DNA of 64,000 bases, taken from contig NZ_LMFS01000001.1 of the NCBI RefSeq assembly GCF_001426945.1, positions 103,412 to 167,411 of the forward strand, in the 5' to 3' direction. The notes beneath the pieces were generated by a model that did not search any database, had not been told where the DNA came from, and saw only the letters and a list, made by a program, of their open reading frames with translations. A program made the translations under genes and the position numbers. This document shows positions 41,892 to 50,463 of this stretch, one piece after another. Each line of letters starts with the position of its first letter. Within the stretch, counting starts at the first letter, position 1. The stretch is from Pseudolabrys sp. Root1462 (GTDB lineage: Bacteria; Pseudomonadota; Alphaproteobacteria; Rhizobiales; Xanthobacteraceae).

Positions 41892-42920
41892 ATGCATGTT
41901 CTCCTGACCGGTGGCGCCGGGTTCATCGGCCGGCACGTGCTTCGCGAATTGCTGGCGCGCGGTCATGACGTGCGCGTGCTGGATTCGCTGCGGCCCGACG
42001 TTCACGCCGATGGCAAGACCGCGCCGCTCGACGGCGCGGAACTCGTAGTCGCCGACGTGCGCGATGCCGGCGCCGTCGATCGCGCGCTCAAGGGCATCGA
42101 CGCGGTCCTGCATCTTGCGGCCAAGGTCGGTCTCGGTGTCGCCGTCAGCGACCTGCCGGATTACGCTTCGTCGAACGATGTCGGCGCCGCCGAGATTCTT
42201 GCCGGCATGGCGCGCGCCCGGATCACGCGGCTGACACTGGCAAGTTCGATGGTCGTCTATGGCGAGGGCGTCGGCCTGTGCGACGAGCATGGCGAGGTGC
42301 GGCCCGGGCCGCGGATCGAATCCGAACTTAAGAACAAGAATTTCGAGCCGCCGTGTCCGCTGTGCGGCAAGCCGCTGAAGCCGGCGCTGGTCACCGAGGA
42401 TACGCCGTTCGATCCGCGCAACGCCTACGCCACCAGCAAGCTTGCGCAGGAATATTATGCGTCGAACTGGGCGCGCGTCACCGGCGGCTCGGTCGCGGCA
42501 CTGCGCTATCACAATGTCTACGGTCCCGGCATGCCGCGCGACACGCCCTATGCCGGGGTCGCCGCGATCTTCACCTCCGCGCTCAAGAACGGTGAGGCGC
42601 CGAGCGTGTTCGAGGACGGCCGCATGCGCCGCGATTTCGTGCATGTCCGCGACGTCGCCGCCGCGACCGTCGATGCGGCCGAGAAGCACGAGAGCGGCGT
42701 GCGCGCCTTCAATGTAGGCTCCGGCACGCCGCGTAGTGTCGGCGACATGGCGCTGGCTTTGGCGCAGGCGCTGAAAGGCCCGCTGCCGATCGTTACCGGC
42801 GGCTATCGCCTTGGCGATGTGCGGCACATCACCGCCGATTCATCGCGGCTGAGGCGCGAGCTTGGCTGGTCGCCGAAAGTCGCTTTTGCCGACGGCATGG
42901 CGGAGCTGGCGGGGCTTTAA
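41892..42920 (+). CDS. NAD-dependent nucleotide-sugar epimerase (dTDP-L-rhamnose 4-epimerase-like)
   Basis: 342 aa extended SDR. TGGAGFIGRHV nucleotide loop, S-x-x-x-Y-G (SSMVVYGEG), Y-x-x-x-K (YATSKLAQEYY) and RYHNVYGPGM. A cysteine pair insert GLCDEHGEV ... CPLCGKPLKP (residues ~125 and ~155) recalls the Cys-rich segment of rhamnose 4-epimerase/WbiB-type proteins and may bind zinc. RDFVHVRDVA supports the family. Its ATG at 41892 follows the GT2 stop closely. It probably supplies an unusual sugar for the transferases. Confidence 0.85.
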   Translation: MHVLLTGGAGFIGRHVLRELLARGHDVRVLDSLRPDVHADGKTAPLDGAELVVADVRDAGAVDRALKGIDAVLHLAAKVGLGVAVSDLPDYASSNDVGAAEILAGMARARITRLTLASSMVVYGEGVGLCDEHGEVRPGPRIESELKNKNFEPPCPLCGKPLKPALVTEDTPFDPRNAYATSKLAQEYYASNWARVTGGSVAALRYHNVYGPGMPRDTPYAGVAAIFTSALKNGEAPSVFEDGRMRRDFVHVRDVAAATVDAAEKHESGVRAFNVGSGTPRSVGDMALALAQALKGPLPIVTGGYRLGDVRHITADSSRLRRELGWSPKVAFADGMAELAGL

Positions 42921-42940
42921 ACTTGTACAAATGTCCGCTC

Positions 42941-42960
42941 GTCCCCGCGGAAGCGGGGAC
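42941..42960. repeat. REP-like hairpin
   Basis: GTCCCCGC, GGAA loop, GCGGGGAC; this 8-bp hairpin is followed by CCAG, as in alphaproteobacterial REP-like repeats. Convergent position after the epimerase gene also allows a terminator role. Confidence 0.45.
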
Positions 42961-43036
42961 CCAGACTAAGCGGCAAACGCCATCCACACGATAAAGACTG
43001 GACCCCTCGCATCCGCGGGGGTGAGCTGAGCGAGAG

Positions 43037-43735
43037 TTAAACCTGCAAATATCTCTGCCGCACGCTGGCGTCGGCGCCGAGTTCGGCCGAAGTGCCGGTC
43101 CACATCACGCGGCCTTTTTCGACCACGACATGGCGGTCGGCGATCTTCATCAGCGCGTTGAGGTGCTTGTCGACGACGAGAATGGCCTGGCCTTCCTTCT
43201 TCAGCAGCGACAGGCAATTCCAGATCTCGGCTCTGATTTTCGGCGCGAGACCCTCGGTGGCCTCGTCGAGGATCAGGAGTTTGGGATTGGTCATCAGCGC
43301 GCGGCCGATCGCCAGCATCTGCTGCTCGCCGCCGGACAACTGGTTGCCCATGTTGGTCGTGCGCGCCGCGAGCGACGGGAAGAATTGATAGACCCGCTCC
43401 AGCGTCCACTGCGCCTTGCCGAAGCGGGCGGCGTTGGTGGCGATCAGGTTCTCTTCGACCGTCAGCGTCGGGAAGATCTGGCGGCCTTCCGGCACGAGGC
43501 CGATGCCGGCCTGCGCGATCGAATAAGGCGGCAGGCCGATCAGCGATTTGCCGTTGAAGCGGGCATGTCCCGACAACGGCGGCACCAGCCCCATCAGCGC
43601 GAAGATCGTCGTCGTCTTGCCCATGCCGTTGCGGCCGATCAGTGTCACCACTTCGCCGTCGTTCACGGCGAAGGAAATATCGAACAGCACCTGGGCGGGG
43701 CCGTAGGCGGCGGCGAGGTTCTCGACCTGGAGCAT
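43037..43735 (-). CDS. livF: LIV-type ABC transporter ATP-binding protein (LivF)
   Basis: 232 aa. Walker A IGRNGMGKTTTIFAL, LVPEGRQIFPTLTVEENL (LivF signature), LSGGEQQMLAIGRAL and Walker B LLILDEATEGLAP. One-base overlap with the LivG gene; last gene of the second LIV operon (43037-47753), which is the probable importer of the aromatic acid catabolised by the 49-58 kb genes. Confidence 0.92.
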   Translation of the reverse strand: MLQVENLAAAYGPAQVLFDISFAVNDGEVVTLIGRNGMGKTTTIFALMGLVPPLSGHARFNGKSLIGLPPYSIAQAGIGLVPEGRQIFPTLTVEENLIATNAARFGKAQWTLERVYQFFPSLAARTTNMGNQLSGGEQQMLAIGRALMTNPKLLILDEATEGLAPKIRAEIWNCLSLLKKEGQAILVVDKHLNALMKIADRHVVVEKGRVMWTGTSAELGADASVRQRYLQV

Positions 43736-44487
43736 TATTCCAGCTCCTCGCCGAGATAGGCTTCGGTTACCGCGCGGTCGTTGCGCACGGCATCCGGCTC
43801 GCCGCTCGCCAGCACGCGGCCGTAAGTCAGCACTGAAATGCGGTCGGCCAGCGCGAACACCGCGTTCATGTCATGCTCGACCAGCAGCATGGCGAAGCGG
43901 CCCTTGAGCTTCTTCAGCACCGTGACGATGCGCTCGGACTCCTCGGGGCCGGTGCCGGCCATCGGCTCGTCGAGCAGCAGCAATTTGGGTTCGAGCGCCA
44001 GCGCAATCGCCAGCTCCAGCGCGCGCTTTTCGCCGTGCGACAGGTGCGCGGCGACGATATCGGCGCGATGCTCGAGGCCAACCTCGGCGAGCGCCGCCAT
44101 GGCCTCGTCATTCAGCGCGGCCTCGGCGGCGGCCGGCCGCAGGAAGCTGTAGCTCGAGCCGCTGCGCGCCTGCACCGCCAGCGCGACATTCTCCAGCGCC
44201 GAAAAGCGCGGCAGCACCGAAGTGATCTGGAACGAGCGCGCCAGCCCGAGTTTGGCGCGTTCGTAAGGCGGCAATGGCAGGATGTCGGTGCCGTTGAGCA
44301 GGATGCGGCCGTCGTCCGGCGTCAACGTGCCAGAGACCTGATGGATCAGCGTCGTCTTGCCGGCGCCGTTCGGGCCGATGACGGCATGCAGTTCGCCCGG
44401 ACCGATTTCGAGCGTGACGCCGTCGGTGACGACGAGGCCGCCGAAGCTCTTGCGCAGGTTCTCGATCAGCAGCACCGCTTCAGTCAC
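43735..44487 (-). CDS. livG: LIV-type ABC transporter ATP-binding protein (LivG)
   Basis: 250 aa. Walker A IGPNGAGKTTLIHQV, LARSFQITSVLPRFSALENV, LSHGEKRALELAIAL as the signature and Walker B LLLLDEPMAGTGPEE. The signature has His in place of the second Gly. Starts 8 bp inside the preceding LivM gene, showing tight coupling. Confidence 0.92.
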   Translation of the reverse strand: MTEAVLLIENLRKSFGGLVVTDGVTLEIGPGELHAVIGPNGAGKTTLIHQVSGTLTPDDGRILLNGTDILPLPPYERAKLGLARSFQITSVLPRFSALENVALAVQARSGSSYSFLRPAAAEAALNDEAMAALAEVGLEHRADIVAAHLSHGEKRALELAIALALEPKLLLLDEPMAGTGPEESERIVTVLKKLKGRFAMLLVEHDMNAVFALADRISVLTYGRVLASGEPDAVRNDRAVTEAYLGEELE

Positions 44488-45463
44488 GGGAGAACCTCGC
44501 CCTGACCGAGGCCGCGAGGCCGACCAGGCCGCCGCGCGCGAACAGCACGATGATCACCAGCAGCGGGCCGAAGATCAGCTTCCAGTTTTCGGTGAGGCCG
44601 GCGAGGCCTTCCTCCAGCAGCAGATAGGAGGCGGCGCCGACGATGGCGCCGTACAGGGTGCCGAGGCCGCCGAACAGCACCATGATGATCAGTTCGCCCG
44701 AGCGCTGCCACGACATATAGGCCGGGCTGACGAACTCCGCCGCGTTGGCGAGCAGGAAGCCGGCCAGGCCGCCGAGGCTGCCGGCGATCACGTAGCCGAC
44801 GCGCTGGTAGCGGAACACGTCGTAACCGATGGTCGCCATGCGCGTCGGGTTCTCGCGCGCGCCGCGAAAGACGCGGCCGAAGCGCGAATAGACCACGGCG
44901 CGGCACAGCAGGTAGGACGCGACGAGGAAGCCGAGCGTCGCGTAATAGAGCGCGCGGTCATTGCCGAATACGGCAAGGCCGAACAAGGTCGAGCGCGTCG
45001 GCAGCGTGATGCCGTCGTCGCCGCCATAGGGCGCCAGCGAGCCGGCGATGAAATAGGCCATCTGTCCGAACGCCAGCGTGATCATGATGAAATAGACGCC
45101 GTTGGTGCGCAGGCAGATCGTGCCGGTGACGTACGCGAAGGCGGCGCTGACGATCAACGCCAGCGGCAGCGTGACGGTCATGTCGGTGACGCCGTGCGCG
45201 CCGGCGATCGCCACCGTGTAGGCGCCGAGGCCGACGAAGGCGGCGTGACCGAAGGTGACGAGGCCGCCGAAGCCGCAGAGGAAATCGACCGCCAGCGCCG
45301 CGATGGCGAAGACCATGACGCGGGTGACGAGGCCGAGCACATAGCTTTCCGGGCCGAAGGCGGCGGCGAACGGCACCAAGGCCAGCACGGCGAACATCAG
45401 GGCGACGCCGACGTTGAAGCGCGCCGCGCGCGGCACCGGCTTGTCGGCGGCGAGGCTGGTCAT
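44480..45463 (-). CDS. livM: LIV-type ABC transporter permease (LivM)
   Basis: 327 aa with about nine membrane segments; DFLCGFGGLVTFGHAAFVGLGAY is the LivM signature (in part) and SGELIIMVLFGGLGTLYGAIVGA is the ATPase-docking loop. ATG 45463 shares one base with the stop of LivH (TGATG); a longer in-frame start at 46048 would lie inside LivH and is rejected. Confidence 0.9.
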   Translation of the reverse strand: MTSLAADKPVPRAARFNVGVALMFAVLALVPFAAAFGPESYVLGLVTRVMVFAIAALAVDFLCGFGGLVTFGHAAFVGLGAYTVAIAGAHGVTDMTVTLPLALIVSAAFAYVTGTICLRTNGVYFIMITLAFGQMAYFIAGSLAPYGGDDGITLPTRSTLFGLAVFGNDRALYYATLGFLVASYLLCRAVVYSRFGRVFRGARENPTRMATIGYDVFRYQRVGYVIAGSLGGLAGFLLANAAEFVSPAYMSWQRSGELIIMVLFGGLGTLYGAIVGAASYLLLEEGLAGLTENWKLIFGPLLVIIVLFARGGLVGLAASVRARFSRD

Positions 45464-46389
45464 CACGAACGTCCCTTGGCCGGGAACAGGCCGGCGGGCC
45501 GGAAATACAGCACCAGCGCCATCAGCACGTAGATCAGCATCGAGGCGATGGCCGGGCCGACGGTGCGCGCCGGCGACGGCGGCATCACCAGGCGCAGAAT
45601 GTCGATCATGAAGGAGCGGCCGAGCGTATCGACCAGACCGATCAGCAGCGCGGCGATGAAGGCGCCGCGCATCGAGCCGATGCCGCCGATGACGATGACG
45701 ACGAAGGCGAGGATCAGCACGCTGTCGCCCATGCCGGGCTCGACCGACAGGATCGGCGCGATCATGACGCCGGCGAAGGCGGCGAGCATGGTGCCGAAGC
45801 CGAACACGATCATGAACAGGCGGCGGATATCGACGCCGAGCGCCGAGACGATGCGGGCATGGGTCGCGCCGGCGCGCACCAGCATGCCGACGCGGGTCTG
45901 GCTGACGAGGAAATAGAGGATGAGAGCGACGATAAGGCCGGAGGCGATGATGACCAGCCGCCACACCGGATAGGTCAGCCCCGGCATCAACGTCACGACG
46001 CCGGCGAGGCCATCGGGGATCGGCAGGTTGAGCGGCGCGGCGCCCCATACCACCTTCACGCCCTGGTTCAGGAAGATGATGATGCCGAAGGTCGCGATCA
46101 CCTGCTCGAGATGATCGCGATCATAGAGCTGGCGGAAGACGGTGAATTCGAGCAGCAGCCCGAAGGCCAGCGCGGCGAGCAGCGCCAGGATCAGCGCCAG
46201 CACGAACGAGCCGGTCCACGCGTAGAACATCACCGCCAGATAGGCGCCCAGCATGTACTGGACGCCGTGCGCGAGGTTGATGAAGTCCATGACGCCGAAC
46301 ACCAGCGTCAGCCCGGCGGCGATCAGGAACAGCAGCACGCCGAACTGCAGGCCGTTCAGTGTCTGGATGAGGAGGAGGGTGAAGCTCAT
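45463..46389 (-). CDS. livH: LIV-type ABC transporter permease (LivH)
   Basis: 308 aa with about eight membrane segments. FLIAAGLTLVFGVMDFINLAHG is the LivH signature (in part), and FVVIVIGGIGSMRGAFIAALLIG the docking loop. Directly precedes LivM by the 1-bp overlap. Separated from the receptor gene by a repeat-rich gap (46390-46574). Confidence 0.9.
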   Translation of the reverse strand: MSFTLLLIQTLNGLQFGVLLFLIAAGLTLVFGVMDFINLAHGVQYMLGAYLAVMFYAWTGSFVLALILALLAALAFGLLLEFTVFRQLYDRDHLEQVIATFGIIIFLNQGVKVVWGAAPLNLPIPDGLAGVVTLMPGLTYPVWRLVIIASGLIVALILYFLVSQTRVGMLVRAGATHARIVSALGVDIRRLFMIVFGFGTMLAAFAGVMIAPILSVEPGMGDSVLILAFVVIVIGGIGSMRGAFIAALLIGLVDTLGRSFMIDILRLVMPPSPARTVGPAIASMLIYVLMALVLYFRPAGLFPAKGRS

Positions 46390-46574
46390 ATCGGTTCGCG
46401 TTGTCTTTTCCCTCGCCCGGCGCAGCGGGGAGAGGGTGCCGAGCGAGCTTTAGCGAGCGAGGCGGGTGAGGGGCGATTCATCTTGATCGGCGACAGCCCC
46501 TCACCCGGCTCGCACTTTAACAGGTGCTCGCCACCCTCTCCCCATAAGCAGGGGAAGAGGGTGGCCAAGCAGAG
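46390..46574. repeat. large inverted repeat, REP-cluster type
   Basis: Between LivH and LivK. Outer arms GGGGAGAGGGTG (46427-46438) and CACCCTCTCCCC (46532-46543); inner arms GGGTGAGGGGC (46464-46474) and GCCCCTCACCC (46496-46506). Together they form a long stem with two paired blocks, typical of intergenic mosaic elements of Bradyrhizobium/Rhizobium relatives. May stabilise the upstream receptor mRNA. Confidence 0.6.
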
Positions 46575-47753
46575 CTACTTCATCTTGCAATCCTTGGCGT
46601 GCGGATCCGCGTAATCCGTGAACACCTTCTTGTCGATCGAGGTGGCGAACTTGTCGCCGACCTGCACCACCTTCACCTGGTAGAAGTCCTGGATCGGGTA
46701 GTGATTGGTGTTGAACTTGAACTTGCCGCGCAGCGAGGTGAACGGCGCCTTCATCAGGGCCGCGCGCAGCGCGTCCTTGTTGTCGGTCTTGCCACCGGTC
46801 GCCTTCAGCGCGCCGTCGATCAGCAGGCCCGCGTCATAGGCCTGGAAGGCGTAGGTCGCCGGGATCGCGCCGCCGTATTCCTTCTCGTAGCCGGCGACGA
46901 ACTTCTTGTTCTGCGGGTTGTCGAGGTCGGGCGCCCAGTTGGCGCCGCCGAAGAAGCCGAGCGCGGCCTCCTTCTGCGCCGGCAACGTCGATTCATCGAC
47001 GGTGAAGGCGGACAGGAACTTGACCTTGTCGGCGAGGCCGGCCTGGCGGAACTGCTTGACGAAGTTCACGCCCATGCCGCCGGGCAGGAACACGAACACC
47101 GCGTCGGCCCCCGAGGCCTGGATGCGCGACAGCTCGGCCGAATAGTCGAGCTGGTTGAGCGGCACATAAACTTCGTCGGCGAGCTCGCCCTTGTAGAAGC
47201 GCTTGAAGCCGGCGAGCGAATCCTTACCGGCCGGATAGTTCGGCGCCATGATGAAGACCTTCTTGAAGCCCGCATCCTGCGCGTATTTGCCCATCACCTC
47301 GTGGTTCTGGTCGTTCTGGTAGGAGGTGACGAAGAAGTTCGGGTTGCAGTCCTTGCCGGCGAAGTTCGAGGTGCCGGCGTTCGGCGAGATCAGGAAGGCG
47401 TTGCCTTCCGTCACCGGCTTCATGATGGCGACGAGGATGTTGGAGAAGATCGGACCGACGACGAAGTCGACCTTGTCGCGGTCGATCAGCGCCTTGGCCT
47501 TGCTCACGGCAACGTCGGGCTTGAGCTCGTCGTCCTGGACGATCAGTTCGACCTCGCGGCCGCCCAGCTTGCCGCCATTGTCCTTGATCGCGAGCTGCAG
47601 GCCGTTGCGCAACTGCTGACCGAGCACCGCGGCCGGACCCGACAAGGTCGTCACGACGCCGATTTTCAACTTTTCCTGCGCAAAGGCCAAACCTTGCACG
47701 CCGGCAACCATCAGTGCAGTCGCCGCGGCTGACATCAAAAACTTGTTTTTCAT
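46575..47753 (-). CDS. livK: ABC transporter substrate-binding protein (LivK-type)
   Basis: 392 aa. Signal peptide residues 1-25 (…GLAFA), mature start EKLKIGVVTTLSGPAAVLGQQL, then GGREVELIVQDDELKPDVAV, SPNAGTSNFAGKDCN and FVFLPGGMG: a type-1 periplasmic ligand-binding protein. Heads the second LIV operon; the divergent gap to the cupin gene holds an operator (47893-47912) like the one before the flavoprotein fusion. Confidence 0.9.
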   Translation of the reverse strand: MKNKFLMSAAATALMVAGVQGLAFAQEKLKIGVVTTLSGPAAVLGQQLRNGLQLAIKDNGGKLGGREVELIVQDDELKPDVAVSKAKALIDRDKVDFVVGPIFSNILVAIMKPVTEGNAFLISPNAGTSNFAGKDCNPNFFVTSYQNDQNHEVMGKYAQDAGFKKVFIMAPNYPAGKDSLAGFKRFYKGELADEVYVPLNQLDYSAELSRIQASGADAVFVFLPGGMGVNFVKQFRQAGLADKVKFLSAFTVDESTLPAQKEAALGFFGGANWAPDLDNPQNKKFVAGYEKEYGGAIPATYAFQAYDAGLLIDGALKATGGKTDNKDALRAALMKAPFTSLRGKFKFNTNHYPIQDFYQVKVVQVGDKFATSIDKKVFTDYADPHAKDCKMK

Positions 47754-48154
47754 TGCTCCACCCCTTCCCGAGAAACGCGCGCCGGGTTTGTGCGCCGAAA
47801 CTCGCCCCCGTGGCGCGCCGCCAAACTATGCCCGGACGGGTTCGTCCTGGCTACTGGAGCTTGGCTGCTGGACCCTGGCTCTTGGATCCGGGATATTTTA
47901 AGTATAAAATAACTCGCCTGGGAAGCATTATCTTTAAGCATGGGCGGGTGAATCTGATGCCATTTACCGCAATGCACGGTTTGTCGCGGGGACGGATACG
48001 GGCGTGCTAAATTGCTGCTTGGGTTCCGCTCGAAAGGATGAACGCGTTGCCGCACGGCATCTTACCCGCGACGCTGAAATCATGGCTCGACCAGCGCGCC
48101 GCCGCAGCCGCGCGCGCGCCCGGGCCGTCCAATGTGAACAACCGGAGTGAAGAC
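47754..48154. other. divergent control region, LivK and cupin genes
   Basis: About 400 bp without a convincing gene. It contains a MarR-type operator candidate (47893-47912) and AT-rich promoter-like DNA between the two divergent starts. Confidence 0.45.
47893..47912. promoter_or_regulatory. candidate MarR operator, copy 1
   Basis: ATATTTTA-AGTA-TAAAATAA: two 8-base arms matching 7 of 8, spacing 4. Same layout as the site at 50396-50415 (ATACTTTA-N4-TAAAATAT). Confidence 0.55.
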
Positions 48155-48604
48155 ATGACGCTGACCGCAGGGATCACCAAGGCCGGCACCGGCATCGAGG
48201 GGATCAGCTGGAATATTCTCGGCCAGACCTATGTGCCGAAGACATTGTGCGAGAGCTCGTTCTCCTGGCATGCGACATTTCCGCCCGGCACCTTCGTCCC
48301 GCCGCACATCCACCCGACGCAGGACGAGTTCATCTATCTGTTCGAAGGCCGGCTCGACCTGATGCTCGACGGCAAGGACTTCATCGCCACCGCCGGCGAC
48401 GTCATTCGCCTGCCGATGGGGCTGCCGCACGGCATCTTCAACAAGCAGGACCAGACGGTGAAGTGCTTCTTCTGGGTGTCGCCGACGCGCAAGCTCTACG
48501 ACCTGTTCTGGGCGATTCATTCGATGAAGGAACAGAAGCCCGAGGAAGTGGTCGCGCTGTCCGCGCGCCACGAAGTGATGTTCCTGCCGCCGCCGGCGGA
48601 GTGA
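48155..48604 (+). CDS. cupin-domain protein
   Basis: 149 aa, small beta-barrel. The first cupin motif is PPHIHPTQDEFIYLFEGRL, with His-His-Glu metal ligands, and the second is GDVIRLPMGLPHGIFNK with its His. The ATG at 48155 has CCGGAG before it and puts the motif at a normal distance; an in-frame ATG at 48038 would add 39 residues. It may be a dioxygenase-like or ligand-sensing protein of the aromatic pathway; it shares the operator region with LivK. Confidence 0.82.
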   Translation: MTLTAGITKAGTGIEGISWNILGQTYVPKTLCESSFSWHATFPPGTFVPPHIHPTQDEFIYLFEGRLDLMLDGKDFIATAGDVIRLPMGLPHGIFNKQDQTVKCFFWVSPTRKLYDLFWAIHSMKEQKPEEVVALSARHEVMFLPPPAE

Positions 48605-48622
48605 AACCCGGTTCGTCGAGCT

Positions 48623-48652
48623 AAAAGGCCGGGCACATTGCCCGGCCTTTTT
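48623..48652 (+). terminator. rho-independent terminator
   Basis: AAAGGCCGGGCA, CAT loop, TGCCCGGCCTTTTT just after the cupin stop: long GC stem and T-run. Confidence 0.85.
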
Positions 48653-48770
48653 CGTTGTCCGTCGATCGCGACAATTCGAACGACCGGGTACCGACTCCGT
48701 TCACTGTCACCGTGCTGCACTCCGAACCCGGGCGCACGTGCAGGTGTTACCTTGCCGACGGGGTAAGGCA

Positions 48771-49010
48771 GTGAAAATCGTCCTGATTATGGAAATCGTG
48801 CTGTTCATCGCAGCGTTCGTGGCGCTGCACCGGGCGCTGCGCCGCCGCGTGGACGAGGCGGTGCGGTGGGAGGTCTCGGTGACGTCCCAGATCGACCGGT
48901 CGACGCGCCGGCTGCCGCCGCGAACCCGGCCGCGGTCGGACGACGACCCGGCGCCGGATCGTCTTGGCGGTTATTCAGCAGTCATGCCCGCAGAAGCGGG
49001 AATGCAGTAA
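48771..49010 (+). CDS. small single-pass membrane protein with a repeat-derived tail
   Basis: 79 aa from GTG 48771 (ribosome site TAAGG upstream); an in-frame ATG at 48738 adds eleven residues. Hydrophobic helix IVLIMEIVLFIAAFVALH (residues ~3-20), then a basic and Asp/Pro-rich tail. The last residues VMPAEAGMQ come from a REP-like hairpin (48987-49000), so the C terminus is probably not selected. Existence as a real gene is uncertain. Confidence 0.4.
   Translation: MKIVLIMEIVLFIAAFVALHRALRRRVDEAVRWEVSVTSQIDRSTRRLPPRTRPRSDDDPAPDRLGGYSAVMPAEAGMQ
48987..49000. repeat. short REP-like hairpin
   Basis: CCCGC-AGAA-GCGGG within a sequence like the common GTCATGCCCGC repeat; overlaps the tail of the small membrane gene. 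Confidence 0.5.
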
Positions 49011-50252
49011 CTAAGCCGCCTTGTTGACCTGCTTCTTCTCGAAACCCGCCGTCGAAGCATAGCCGCGCACGATCGCCTTACGCTCTTCGTAACTCAAAAC
49101 GTCGTCGATATTGTTGAAGCCCTCGGGCGCGCGGGACTCAATCGCGTCGATGACGCCTTCCGGGCCGCCCTTGCGGTTCATGCGCACGATCTGCGCCGTC
49201 ATCGGCAGGCGTTCTTGCTCGTACTGCCACAGCGCGTGCATGGCGTTGTCGCCGGTGAGCAATTTGTCGGCGAGGCAGCGCGCGTCGAGGATCGCCTGCG
49301 ACGCGCCGTTCGAGCCGACCGGATACATCGGATGCGCGGCGTCGCCGAGCAGCGTGACACGGCCATGCGACCAGCGCGGCAACGGCTCGCGGTCGCACAA
49401 CGGATATTCCCAGAATTCGCCGGTGGCCTCAATCAGATGCGACACGTCGAGATAAGGCAGCCTGAACTTCTCGACATAGGGGCGCAGGTCATCCCAGCGG
49501 CCGGGCCGCGACCAGTCCTCCTTGCGCGGCGGCTCGCCGCCGTCGGAGACCTTCGCCATGACCGCCCAGTTGGTGAGACGGCGGTCCGGCGCCGAGCCGG
49601 CGGCGATCGGATAGAGCACGAATTTCGCTTCCATGCCGCCGGCGATGATCATCGAGCGGCCGGTCGCGAATTGCGGCCAGTCCACCGCGCCGCGCCACAG
49701 CATGGTGCCGTTCCACAGCGCCGGGCCTTCGTTCGGGAACAGCTTGCCGCGGACGAAGGAGTGGATGCCGTCGGCGCCGATCAGCACGTCGCCGCGCGCG
49801 GTCTTGATGTGGCGGCCCTGGCGGTCGAAGAAGTAAGCCGAAACGCCGGACTCGTCCTGCATGAAATGGCCGAGGCGGTGGCCGACGCTGATCTTGCCTT
49901 CGCCGAGACGGGCGCGGGCCGCCTGGTAGATGACGCCCTGCAATCGGCCGCGGTGGATCGAAAACTGCGGCACTTCGAAGCCGGCATCGGTGCCGCGCAG
50001 TTCGTGCCACACGGTCTGGCCGAAGCGGTTCGCATAAGTGAGTTCGTAGGTGCGGATCGCGACCGCATCGAGCCGCTCGAGCAGGCCGAGATCCTTCAAC
50101 TCCTTGATCGCATGGGGCAGGGTGTTGATGCCGACGCCGAGTTCGCGGATTGTGTCCGACTGCTCATAGACCTCGCAGTCGATGCCGCGGGCATGACACA
50201 TCAGAGCCGTGGTCAGTCCGCCGACGCCGCCGCCGATAATGATCGCCTTCAT
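49011..50252 (-). CDS. flavin-dependent aromatic monooxygenase (salicylate-hydroxylase-like)
   Basis: 413 aa, class A flavoprotein monooxygenase. MKAIIIGGGVGGLTTALMCH is the FAD/Rossmann start, DVLIGADGIHS is the DG motif and VTLLGDAAHPMYPVGSNGA the GD motif, all three in the right order. ATG 50252 (MKAII) is preferred to 50261. Hydroxylates an aromatic ring with NAD(P)H and O2; similar proteins are annotated as salicylate or 3-hydroxybenzoate hydroxylases. It is divergent from the flavoprotein fusion and shares the operator region 50396-50415. Confidence 0.87.
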   Translation of the reverse strand: MKAIIIGGGVGGLTTALMCHARGIDCEVYEQSDTIRELGVGINTLPHAIKELKDLGLLERLDAVAIRTYELTYANRFGQTVWHELRGTDAGFEVPQFSIHRGRLQGVIYQAARARLGEGKISVGHRLGHFMQDESGVSAYFFDRQGRHIKTARGDVLIGADGIHSFVRGKLFPNEGPALWNGTMLWRGAVDWPQFATGRSMIIAGGMEAKFVLYPIAAGSAPDRRLTNWAVMAKVSDGGEPPRKEDWSRPGRWDDLRPYVEKFRLPYLDVSHLIEATGEFWEYPLCDREPLPRWSHGRVTLLGDAAHPMYPVGSNGASQAILDARCLADKLLTGDNAMHALWQYEQERLPMTAQIVRMNRKGGPEGVIDAIESRAPEGFNNIDDVLSYEERKAIVRGYASTAGFEKKQVNKAA

Positions 50253-50395
50253 CACGAACACTCGTTGTTACGCGCATTCCCAGCGGTAAATTCATCGCAC
50301 CCAAGGGGTTAGCGGGCAACCCCGCTCGCACAACAGGGTGAACAGCCGCTCCCTCGGCACGGTCTTTTCCACACGAAGAAGGAACAACAGGCCAG

Positions 50396-50415
50396 ATACT
50401 TTAAACCTAAAATAT
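50396..50415. promoter_or_regulatory. candidate MarR operator, copy 2
   Basis: ATACTTTA-AACC-TAAAATAT, arms match 7 of 8 with spacing 4; an overlapping perfect IR AACCTAAA-ATA-TTTAGGTT lies at 50404-50422. It sits between the divergent monooxygenase genes 49011-50252 and 50464-52779. Confidence 0.65.
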
Positions 50416-50463
50416 TTAGGTTGCCAATATCGCCTGACTTGCGCAGACTGCCGAGGTCGAGCG

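Noticed and set aside
42905-43036. Possible small gene between the epimerase and the second LivF gene.
   Set aside because: Only REP-like repeat DNA is present; no start with ribosome site.
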